Of a stretch of DNA of 33,464 nt, positions 6,931-12,986 are shown piece by piece. The notes under the pieces were generated by a model. The model ran no database searches, was not told the DNA's origin, and was given only the letters and a program-made list of their open reading frames with translations. The DNA comes from Candidatus Shapirobacteria bacterium (GTDB lineage: Bacteria; Patescibacteriota; Microgenomatia; UBA12405). The stretch is taken from assembly GCA_018062705.1 (NCBI GenBank), contig JAGORQ010000012.1, forward strand, positions 1 to 33,464, written 5' to 3'. Position numbers and translations under genes: made by a program. The stretch's first letter is position 1. Each line of letters opens with the position of its first letter.

Positions 6931-7884
6931 TTATATCCCACACCCACCGGCGGTGGGGGCGGAGCCGGAGAGCTCGGGTAACAGGGTTTTGCACTCCTTG
7001 GGTTGCTTGGTCATGGATTCGCAAAGAGCGGTTTTGATGACGTTGGGGGTGCGGTATTTATCTTGGGTGGCGGTTTTGGAGCCAATTTTCAAGGCACCCT
7101 TGCCATCGTTGGTATAGGCATCTTCAGGAGGGAACGGCGCTTCATTGATTAAAACTGTGGGAGAACTGCTGACTTTATATTGAGTAGTCAGAGCAATTTC
7201 TTTTTCAATTAGATCAATCCCCTCTTTATTAAAGCACTCGGTGATTTTGGAAGTATCCAAGCCCGCTTTTTTGGCTTGATCTTCCCAACAACTGTCGCTA
7301 TTTTGTGCAGTGCAATTTTTGTTGATGTTACCGACAAAATCCCACCATTGTTTTTTGTCGGTTACCTGTTTCCAAGCACACATTTCCCGAACATTTTGGT
7401 TGGCTTCCTGACGACCATGGAGGGAAGAATACATAACACCGTTACTAGCCTTGATGTAGGCTTTTTCGTCGGTACATTGGGTCAGATTTTCAGATACGGT
7501 CGATTTGCATTCACTTATAGTTTTGAAATAACCGGTGGTAACATATTTATCACATAAACTAGGGTCGCCAGATCGGTTTTTACAAAAAGTATCAATATTG
7601 TCGATTTTGTCAAAAATATAGTGGGGAACCAAGTCTGCTTTGTTGCCAATTAAATCAAAAACTGGACGGAGCGTGTCTTCTATTTGGTTGCCATAAGGGC
7701 AATAACTCATGACAAAAAACTTTAACTCGGGTTTGGTGGATTTTTTTAGGTCGAATTTAGCTGTGGCTTTGACAGGAATAACTTTTGGAGTAAATTTATT
7801 TTTGGCCCAAAGATTACCGGAATAAAAAGAGGCAATTGCTAAACAAAGGCAGGAAAATATGATTTTTGAGTCGGACATTTTCAT
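6931..7884 (-). CDS. exported thioredoxin-fold (DsbA/GILT-like) protein
   Basis: About 317 residues from the ATG at 7884 (GTG at 7899 is an alternative). An N-terminal signal segment (IIFSCLCLAIASFYSGNLWA) suggests export. The thioredoxin fold shows in KFFVMSYCPYGNQIEDTL (beta strand plus active-site helix) and the cis-proline loop SSSPTVLIN. The active-site motif is CPYG, so the usual resolving cysteine of CxxC is missing. Many other cysteines occur in pairs (FCKNRSGDPSLC, NKNCTAQNSDSC, ECKSTVSENLTQC), and the chain ends in AGGCGI. A role in extracytoplasmic disulfide chemistry is a reasonable inference, with the partner cysteine uncertain. It follows a ferredoxin gene by 20 bases. A CCCACCG-G-CGGTGGG palindrome overlaps its last codons (6943-6957). 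Confidence 0.75.
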   Translation of the reverse strand: MKMSDSKIIFSCLCLAIASFYSGNLWAKNKFTPKVIPVKATAKFDLKKSTKPELKFFVMSYCPYGNQIEDTLRPVFDLIGNKADLVPHYIFDKIDNIDTFCKNRSGDPSLCDKYVTTGYFKTISECKSTVSENLTQCTDEKAYIKASNGVMYSSLHGRQEANQNVREMCAWKQVTDKKQWWDFVGNINKNCTAQNSDSCWEDQAKKAGLDTSKITECFNKEGIDLIEKEIALTTQYKVSSSPTVLINEAPFPPEDAYTNDGKGALKIGSKTATQDKYRTPNVIKTALCESMTKQPKECKTLLPELSGSAPTAGGCGI

Positions 7885-7904
7885 GAAGAATGTTAGCACA
7901 ACTG

Positions 7905-8102
7905 CTAATCTTCAACAATGGAAATGGCACCAACCGGACAAGAAATTACCGCTGTGTCGACTGTATCGGTAATTGTAGTGGGTTGTTTTTTGACAAAGGC
8001 TTTGTAGGTGTCGGTGTCGAGGGCAAATGTTTCTGGGTCTACCAAAGGGCAGGTGTTGCAACCGATGCAAGTGTCTTGGTTAACGACGACTTTTTTAGTC
8101 AT
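7905..8102 (-). CDS. single-cluster 4Fe-4S ferredoxin
   Basis: 65 residues. The cluster ligands are CIGCNTC (Cys12, Cys15, Cys18) and a distal Cys in ISCPVGAI, the pattern of a monocluster [4Fe-4S] ferredoxin with a degraded second site. The sequence between (DPETFALDTD) is typical of this family. It is a small soluble electron carrier; the partner is not identifiable here. It lies between a HEPN-like gene and an exported thioredoxin-fold gene on the same strand with short spacers, so all are probably one transcript. Confidence 0.92.
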   Translation of the reverse strand: MTKKVVVNQDTCIGCNTCPLVDPETFALDTDTYKAFVKKQPTTITDTVDTAVISCPVGAISIVED

Positions 8103-8109
8103 GGGTAGA

Positions 8110-8619
8110 TTATAACAAACCGTCGGCGCTGGAGGTATGGTTTTCTAGAAATTCACCTGATTTAATGATGGCATCGAGCAGCATAGCAATTCTCTCTTCG
8201 GCATCTGCTCGGTCGATATTTTTTAGTTTACCAGGGAAATAGTGAAAAATTTCATTTCTCCCGTACTTCCAAGCATTCCAAAGACTTTCGGCTAACTCCT
8301 CACCATTTTCGTTGATGTTGATAAGTTTTTGAAAAATTGAAAAGCGTTTGTAGCGAAGTGATGGGTTGAGGGTTTTGCCGACGCGGAAACGGTCGGAATT
8401 GTAGTCCATCTTGTTGATAATTCTTATTTTTAAAAAGAAGTCTTTGAGATAACCTTCGTAAGCCTTGGAAACAGGCGATACGATAAAAGAGTAGTCGCTA
8501 ATATGGTCGGATATTTGGAGGCGATTGAGGATTAGTTGGACGTCAAAAATTAGCGCCTTTTGTTGGTCGGAAAGAAATTCACTTGCCAATTTGAAAGCTT
8601 GAGGACTTAACTGGCTCAT
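8110..8619 (-). CDS. HEPN-like domain protein (possible ribonuclease)
   Basis: 169 residues, helical. Residues 121-126 read RNEIFH, the R-x4-H pattern of HEPN nucleases, at the end of a helix that starts AESLWNAWKYG. Upstream, IVSPVSKAYEGYLKDFF resembles the corresponding helix of RnlA/RNase LS-type HEPN domains; that link is from memory of the family and needs a profile search. HEPN domains often cut RNA in toxins and defence systems. The start overlaps the end of the membrane-protein gene by four bases (ATGA), so translation is coupled. No small antitoxin gene lies beside it, so a classical toxin-antitoxin pair is not supported. Confidence 0.55.
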   Translation of the reverse strand: MSQLSPQAFKLASEFLSDQQKALIFDVQLILNRLQISDHISDYSFIVSPVSKAYEGYLKDFFLKIRIINKMDYNSDRFRVGKTLNPSLRYKRFSIFQKLININENGEELAESLWNAWKYGRNEIFHYFPGKLKNIDRADAEERIAMLLDAIIKSGEFLENHTSSADGLL

Positions 8620-9179
8620 GAGCGATAGAAAGATAACATCAAAAAGAATATGAAACTGAGGATAGAAAAGATAGCAATGTAGTGGAATAAATAAGCCTGG
8701 GGTAGCTGTTTTGATTCACGAGCAAATAACCAGTTTTGAAGGTGGGGTTTGTTGGTGTGATAATCGTCGATTTCGTCGACTATCAAATGTATATTGAGAG
8801 CCAGGATAAAGGCCATGGCAAATGAATTGCCAGAGCTAGTTAGGATAAAAACAGAAATGGCGGCTAAGACCACTTGAAAAAAGAAATGATGGAAAACCAG
8901 GCTGACATGTTTTTTGTGAGTACTTTCGAGGAGTTTGATTATTGATCTGAAATCGTATTTTTTGATGGCTAGTTGACCGAGACGGCTCTCATCGGTGTTT
9001 GGGTTGAGATAAAGCCAGTAAATTAGATGATCAATATCGAGAAAAAATGCTCCGACAACAAGACCGAGGAAAAGATAGAAGTAATTGTAAAGGGAGACTT
9101 GGCGAAAAAACCAAAAAACAGAAGTTAGCAGAAAAATGACGATCAGTGGTGGCAGATGTTTGCGCAATTCAGTTTTCAC
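8616..9179 (-). CDS. integral membrane protein with PDIDH-like motif
   Basis: 187 residues, GTG start. Four or five hydrophobic segments: residues about 10-25, 32-58, 97-115, 119-135 and 165-184. The motif FLDIDHLIYW (about residues 46-55), histidines in HKKHVSLVFHHFFF and acidic residues in HLIVDEIDDYH recall the YdjM/DUF457 family of putative membrane-bound metal-dependent hydrolases, in which PDIDH supplies metal ligands. Substrate unknown. TATTAT ends six bases before the GTG, so this is probably the first gene of the five-gene minus-strand unit ending with the DHH phosphoesterase. Confidence 0.65.
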   Translation of the reverse strand: MKTELRKHLPPLIVIFLLTSVFWFFRQVSLYNYFYLFLGLVVGAFFLDIDHLIYWLYLNPNTDESRLGQLAIKKYDFRSIIKLLESTHKKHVSLVFHHFFFQVVLAAISVFILTSSGNSFAMAFILALNIHLIVDEIDDYHTNKPHLQNWLFARESKQLPQAYLFHYIAIFSILSFIFFLMLSFYRS

Positions 9180-9185
9180 AAGTTA

Positions 9186-9191
9186 ATAATA
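9186..9191 (-). promoter_or_regulatory. -10 box of leaderless promoter, membrane-protein operon
   Basis: TATTAT on the minus strand, six bases (TAACTT) before the GTG at 9179. No strong -35. Confidence 0.45.
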
Positions 9192-9222
9192 GCAGAAATT
9201 TTTGTGATACATTTTTAACGAA

Positions 9223-9250
9223 TTGATTTATTGGTCAGGAGTAATACAAT
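9223..9250 (+). promoter_or_regulatory. sigma70-like leaderless promoter
   Basis: TTGATT (9223-9228), 16-base spacer, TACAAT (9245-9250), six bases, then the ATG at 9257. Transcription starting seven bases after the -10 would begin at the start codon itself. Confidence 0.65.
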
Positions 9251-9256
9251 TTTAGT

Positions 9257-9646
9257 ATGATTACCGACGATGATGTAAAAAAACTAAAAAAAGTTTTTGC
9301 TACTAAAGATGACTTGAAGGGTTTTTCTACCATGAAAGATTTGAATAAATTTGCAACCAAGAAAGATATGAATAAATTTGCAACCAAGAAAGATTTGAAT
9401 AAATTTGCAACCAAGAAAGATTTGGAATTGTATGCCACAAAAAGTGAATTGCATGACGAACTGAGAACTTTTAAAAATGAAATATTCGACAAGATGGATG
9501 AAAAGTATTCATTACTGTTTAATTTAATTGATCCGGTGCTGAAAGAATTAAGCGATAATGATGAGGCGAGAAATATTTTTAGCCATCGAATTGAGGATCA
9601 TGAGAAAAGAATTGCAAAGGTTGAGAAGGTTGTTTTGGTAGCGTAA
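9257..9646 (+). CDS. coiled-coil protein with nine-residue ATKKDL repeats
   Basis: 129 residues. The N-terminal half is six units of a nine-residue repeat (FATKKDLNK with variants), followed by a charged helix and a C-terminal segment HRIEDHEKRIAKVEKVV. The whole protein is predicted to be helical and to oligomerise as a coiled coil; there is no signal peptide. ATKxDL repeat proteins are common in several bacterial groups, with no settled function. At the DNA level, units 1 and 3 are identical and unit 2 differs by one base, a sign of recent expansion. A paralogue-like gene lies at 31395-31712. It is convergent with the ABC permease gene, one base apart. Confidence 0.75.
   Translation: MITDDDVKKLKKVFATKDDLKGFSTMKDLNKFATKKDMNKFATKKDLNKFATKKDLELYATKSELHDELRTFKNEIFDKMDEKYSLLFNLIDPVLKELSDNDEARNIFSHRIEDHEKRIAKVEKVVLVA
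9335..9442 (+). repeat. 27-bp tandem repeats in coiled-coil gene
   Basis: Four 27-base units start at 9335, 9362, 9389 and 9416, each beginning AAAGAT. The first and third are identical, the second has a single T-to-A change, the fourth has diverged. The unit is a multiple of three, so copy-number change would keep the frame. Confidence 0.9.
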
Positions 9647-9647
9647 A

Positions 9648-10898
9648 TTATTCATATCTTAGAGCTTCTATGGGTGACAACTTTGATGCTTTGCGGGCGG
9701 GGGCGACTCCAAAAATAATACCGACAAGAGCAGAGACACCAAACGCCAGGGCGACAGAGCTAAAGGTCATTCGAGCCGGAAAAAAATTGCTGATAGCTAA
9801 GGTTCCCAAGCCACCAAGAGCGACACCAATTAGTCCACCTAGACTGGAAAGGATAATTGCTTCAATTAGAAATTGAATTAGGATGGCTCGGGGGTAGGCG
9901 CCAATGGCTTTGCGTAAACCAATTTCCTTGGTTCGTTCGGTAACGGTGACCAACATGATGTTCATAATTCCGATACCACCGACAACTAAAGATATGGCGG
10001 CAATACCCGTCAAGCCTATAGTTAAGATACCAATAATTGAATTGATTGAACTAAGGAGCTGACTACTATCAAAAACAGTAAAAGCGTCCTTGTCGTATTT
10101 TTTGAGCATGACTTTTTTGATGATTTCTTTGACCTGAGGGACACTGTCTTTGGTGGCGGTTTTGACAAAAATTTGATTGATGTTTTGATTACCATTAAAG
10201 TCGTGAACAATTCCAATCGGAACAAAAACTTGCTGGTCGATGTCAGGACCACCAAAACTACCACCTTTTTTGTCGAGGACTCCAACAACCCGAAGGTTAC
10301 GGCTTTTGACAATAATTTTTTTGCCTACGGCGTTAGTTGTGGGGAACAAATCAGAAGCTATACCAAAACCTAAGACAGCAACTTCGCTATTTTTTGTATC
10401 CTCTTCGCTGGTAAAGGAGCGTCCATTGCCGGGTGATGGACTGTTATTTGAAGCAGCGGCGTATTGATATGTGGCACCAATTACATTGACAGCAGATTTG
10501 GTAGTGCGACTTGATTTTACTTCAACTTGGGAGGCAGAAATGGGGATTACTGTATGACCGCGTAACGATCTTTTAAGACTGGAGATATCTGACTGAGTGA
10601 AACTGGTGGAGACAAAACGACCACCACCACCGCCACCACTAAAACCACCTTTATCGTCAAAAATTTTGCCTGGTGCGACAAAGACGGAGTTGGCACCAAG
10701 AGCGTCGAATTGGTCGGTGATATAGCTTTGGAGACCAGTGCCAATTGATGTAAGTAATATTACAGATGTAACACCAATGATAATTCCTAAAGAAGTTAGT
10801 ACAGTTCGACTTTTATTTTTCCAAATAGAGCGAAGACTGGATTTGAGTAGATCGTCGAGAGATGGTTTGAGATTAAACATTTTTTTGTATAAGTCCAT
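9648..10898 (-). CDS. MacB-like ABC transporter permease
   Basis: 416 residues. One membrane segment near the N-terminus (SRTVLTSLGIIIGVTSVILL), a large extracytoplasmic MacB-type domain with a glycine-rich stretch (GGFSGGGGGGRF), then three C-terminal segments with the FtsX-type core GGIGIMNIMLVTVTERTKEIGLRKAIGA. It is the membrane part of a MacAB-like exporter or mechanotransmission machine for peptides, lipids or drugs; the substrate is not shown. The start is uncertain: ATG 10898 overlaps the ATPase gene by 26 bases, ATG 10880 by eight. Last gene of the adaptor-ATPase-permease unit. Confidence 0.92.
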   Translation of the reverse strand: MDLYKKMFNLKPSLDDLLKSSLRSIWKNKSRTVLTSLGIIIGVTSVILLTSIGTGLQSYITDQFDALGANSVFVAPGKIFDDKGGFSGGGGGGRFVSTSFTQSDISSLKRSLRGHTVIPISASQVEVKSSRTTKSAVNVIGATYQYAAASNNSPSPGNGRSFTSEEDTKNSEVAVLGFGIASDLFPTTNAVGKKIIVKSRNLRVVGVLDKKGGSFGGPDIDQQVFVPIGIVHDFNGNQNINQIFVKTATKDSVPQVKEIIKKVMLKKYDKDAFTVFDSSQLLSSINSIIGILTIGLTGIAAISLVVGGIGIMNIMLVTVTERTKEIGLRKAIGAYPRAILIQFLIEAIILSSLGGLIGVALGGLGTLAISNFFPARMTFSSVALAFGVSALVGIIFGVAPARKASKLSPIEALRYE

Positions 10899-11580
10899 CC
10901 TTAATAATAATAGTTCGTTTGGCTTGGCGGGCGACGTCCATATCGTGGGTGACCAAGACTATTGTCCTTCCTTCTTCTTCGTTGAGTTTGTGAAACAGCT
11001 CCATAACATCTTTACCTGATTTGGAATCGAGATTGCCGGTGGGTTCGTCGGCCAAAATAATTTTGGGGTCGTTGACCAAAGCCCGAGCAATGGCTACTCG
11101 CTGTTGCTGACCACCGGAAAGCTGGGCGGGAGTGTTTTTGAGTTTGTCCTGTAGTCCCACCTTGGTAAGCATGTCGATACCAATTTTTTCGCGTTGAGAT
11201 TTGGGAACATCAGAATAAAGTAGAGGTAGGGTGGCATTTTCTAAAGCTGAAGTTTTGGGTAACAAATTAAATTGTTGAAAAACGAAACCTAAGGTGACAT
11301 TGCGAATTTGAGCTAGCTGAGTTTCTTTTAATTTGGATATATCCCTACCGTCCAATAAGACTTGGCCAGATGTGGGATTGTCGAGTAGGCCAATAATGTG
11401 CATTAGGGTGGATTTGCCAGAACCCGAAGGTCCGGTGATGGAGACAAATTCACCTTGGAATATTTGGAGTGAAACCTTATTTAAGGCATTGAAGGTGACA
11501 TTGCCAGTAGTGTAGGTTTTGACAATGTCTTTGAGTTCAAGGACAACTGGATTACTTTTGGATGATGGCAACTTGGTCAT
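10873..11580 (-). CDS. MacB/LolD-type ABC transporter ATP-binding protein
   Basis: 235 residues from the ATG at 11580 ([10 protein letters not shown]); longer starts would read through the adaptor gene in another frame. All ABC motifs are intact: Walker [10 protein letters not shown] (50-58), Q-loop [10 protein letters not shown], signature LSGGQQQ (144-150), Walker [12 protein letters not shown] (165-175) and switch His202 in VTHD. It powers the neighbouring permease. The gene overlaps the adaptor stop by 29 bases and the permease start by 8 or 26 bases, so expression of the three is tightly coupled. Confidence 0.95.
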   Translation of the reverse strand: MTKLPSSKSNPVVLELKDIVKTYTTGNVTFNALNKVSLQIFQGEFVSITGPSGSGKSTLMHIIGLLDNPTSGQVLLDGRDISKLKETQLAQIRNVTLGFVFQQFNLLPKTSALENATLPLLYSDVPKSQREKIGIDMLTKVGLQDKLKNTPAQLSGGQQQRVAIARALVNDPKIILADEPTGNLDSKSGKDVMELFHKLNEEEGRTIVLVTHDMDVARQAKRTIIIKDGLIQKNV

Positions 11581-12598
11581 TGGTAGAAATTCCTGAAGTA
11601 ACTTGGGTGGTGGAATCGGTTTCGATACCCACGGAAATATCACGGCGGATAAGTTCGTTGCCGGTTTTGAGGTAGACATACCTTTGGCCATTGTCGTCAT
11701 TGACGGCGTCTGTGGGAATTGTTAGGGTGTCTTTTGCCTCATTTAAGATAATACTGACATCGCCATCCATACCGAGGCGGAACTGTTGGCCGATATTTTT
11801 GGGGAGATCGAAGCGAAGGTGGTAGACAGTTGAAGTTTGTCCTGAGACTGGGGTAAAAGAGATGTAGTTAATTTTGGAATCGATTTTTTGGTCGGGAAAA
11901 CTGTCGAGAGTAATAGCGACTGGTTGATCGATTTTTACTTGGGTGACTTCACTTTGGTCAATTTGAGCCTCGAAATAGAGATTTTCCGGATTGATGACGG
12001 TGATGGTGGCAGTGGCGGGAGTGATATTGATGCCGGCTAATGGTTGGTCGATAGCAGTGACAACTCCATTGATGGGTGAAGTCAAAACCGAATCCTTGAT
12101 AGCCATATCGGTGATTTCGTAGTTGATGACAGAATTGTCGAGAGAATATTGGGTGCGGTCGAGAATTCGTTGGATAGTTTCAGTTACCAAGAGATTGTCT
12201 TTGGCGGATTTGTAGGTGGATTGGGTGTCATTAAATTGAGAGAGTTGAGAGCGGTAGTTGTTGTATTGGGTTTGAAGATTTTTTTTGAGTTGTTCTCGGT
12301 CGAGTGAGGCGAGGGCCTGGCCACGCTTAACAGTATCGCCGACTTTGACACCAACCCAAACCAGTTTGCCTGAAGACTGAAAGCGAAGATTGGCGATTTG
12401 GCTGGTGGAGACGGAACCGGCTAAGGTGAGGATGTTTTGAATGGTATCAGTTTTGGGGGTGTAAAGGGTGGTTTTTTTGGCATCGTATTTTAGAGTGGTA
12501 CTTTTGGAAGAAGCAGCATTAATAAATCGATGATAAGAGAAGTTTAGGATGGTGACGGTCAACATCAATCCAAGTAAATATCGGGCAAGTTTTGTCAT
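11552..12598 (-). CDS. HlyD/MacA-type periplasmic adaptor (membrane fusion protein)
   Basis: 348 residues. A single N-terminal membrane anchor (RYLLGLMLTVTILNFSY), then the biotinyl-lipoyl-like half LVWVGVKVGDTVKRGQALASLDREQLKKNL (residues about 73-102), a helical hairpin, the second lipoyl half SPINGVVTAIDQPLAG (about 174-189) and beta-barrel domains. It bridges the permease to the cell exterior; in a lineage probably lacking an outer membrane it may instead hand substrate across the cell wall. First gene of the export operon. TATAAT (12608-12613) lies nine bases before the ATG and overlaps the end of the preceding gene. Confidence 0.9.
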   Translation of the reverse strand: MTKLARYLLGLMLTVTILNFSYHRFINAASSKSTTLKYDAKKTTLYTPKTDTIQNILTLAGSVSTSQIANLRFQSSGKLVWVGVKVGDTVKRGQALASLDREQLKKNLQTQYNNYRSQLSQFNDTQSTYKSAKDNLLVTETIQRILDRTQYSLDNSVINYEITDMAIKDSVLTSPINGVVTAIDQPLAGINITPATATITVINPENLYFEAQIDQSEVTQVKIDQPVAITLDSFPDQKIDSKINYISFTPVSGQTSTVYHLRFDLPKNIGQQFRLGMDGDVSIILNEAKDTLTIPTDAVNDDNGQRYVYLKTGNELIRRDISVGIETDSTTQVTSGISTNDQVAIIQK

Positions 12599-12607
12599 AT
12601 GACAATG

Positions 12608-12613
12608 ATTATA
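12608..12613 (-). promoter_or_regulatory. -10 box of export operon
   Basis: Consensus TATAAT on the minus strand, nine bases before the ATG at 12598 and overlapping the TAA of the upstream gene. The -35 region is poor. Predicted leader of two or three bases. Confidence 0.5.
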
Positions 12614-12917
12614 GCTTATTTTTAAATTTTTTTTCGGCCCGGAGTTGTTTTAATTTCCACATGAATAGTCCACCTTTGGATTGGACGGCACCAGGATTGT
12701 GATCTTTGACAAAATATTTGGCTTTTTCTAAAAGTTCGCGGTCGACATTTTTGGCCAGACGTAAATAAATGGTTTTGTGGGACCAGTCGTCAAGTTCCTT
12801 GGCTAAATCAAGGGCATAGGATTGGAATTCATTTTTAATATATTTTTTTCGTTTAATTAGGGTGTCTTTAAACAGAGACAGTGAATCGCTAATGTTACTG
12901 GGTTTGGTAGTGCGCAT
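12609..12917 (-). CDS. hypothetical basic protein
   Basis: 102 residues, lysine- and arginine-rich, helical, no signal peptide or membrane segment. The C-terminal part SKGGLFMWKLKQLRAEKKFKNKL is strongly basic and could bind nucleic acid, but I recognise no family. It has its own TATAAT five bases before the ATG and ends ten bases before the adaptor gene on the same strand. It is divergent from the large surface-protein operon, sharing a short intergenic region with a hairpin repeat. Confidence 0.7.
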   Translation of the reverse strand: MRTTKPSNISDSLSLFKDTLIKRKKYIKNEFQSYALDLAKELDDWSHKTIYLRLAKNVDRELLEKAKYFVKDHNPGAVQSKGGLFMWKLKQLRAEKKFKNKL

Positions 12918-12922
12918 AGACT

Positions 12923-12928
12923 ATTATA
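12923..12928 (-). promoter_or_regulatory. -10 box of leaderless promoter
   Basis: Consensus TATAAT on the minus strand, five bases (AGTCT) before the ATG at 12917. Confidence 0.6.
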
Positions 12929-12943
12929 TCCAATCCCTCTAAA

Positions 12944-12963
12944 TCTCCCTTTGACAAGGGAGA
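12944..12963. repeat. CCCTTTGACAAGGG hairpin repeat
   Basis: TCTCCCTT-TGAC-AAGGGAGA, a perfect 8-bp stem with a TGAC loop, preceded by AATCCCTCT as at the gyrB copy. It lies between two divergent transcription units, and its TTGACA is correctly spaced to act as the -35 of the plus-strand one. Confidence 0.8.
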
Positions 12964-12979
12964 CTTAAAAAAATAGACT
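12951..12979 (+). promoter_or_regulatory. promoter of surface-protein operon built on repeat
   Basis: TTGACA (12951-12956, inside the hairpin repeat), exactly 17 bases, TAGACT (12974-12979), seven bases, GTG at 12987. A perfect -35 and optimal spacing suggest a strong promoter giving a leaderless mRNA. Confidence 0.65.
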
Positions 12980-12986
12980 AATATTG

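Noticed and set aside
6931-6960. Selenocysteine insertion near the end of the thioredoxin-fold gene, suggested by the GGC terminus and a nearby palindrome
   Set aside because: There is no in-frame TGA; the gene ends in TAA and all its cysteine codons are ordinary.
8110-8619. Toxin-antitoxin pair
   Set aside because: Neighbours are a membrane protein and a ferredoxin; no antitoxin-like small gene is adjacent.
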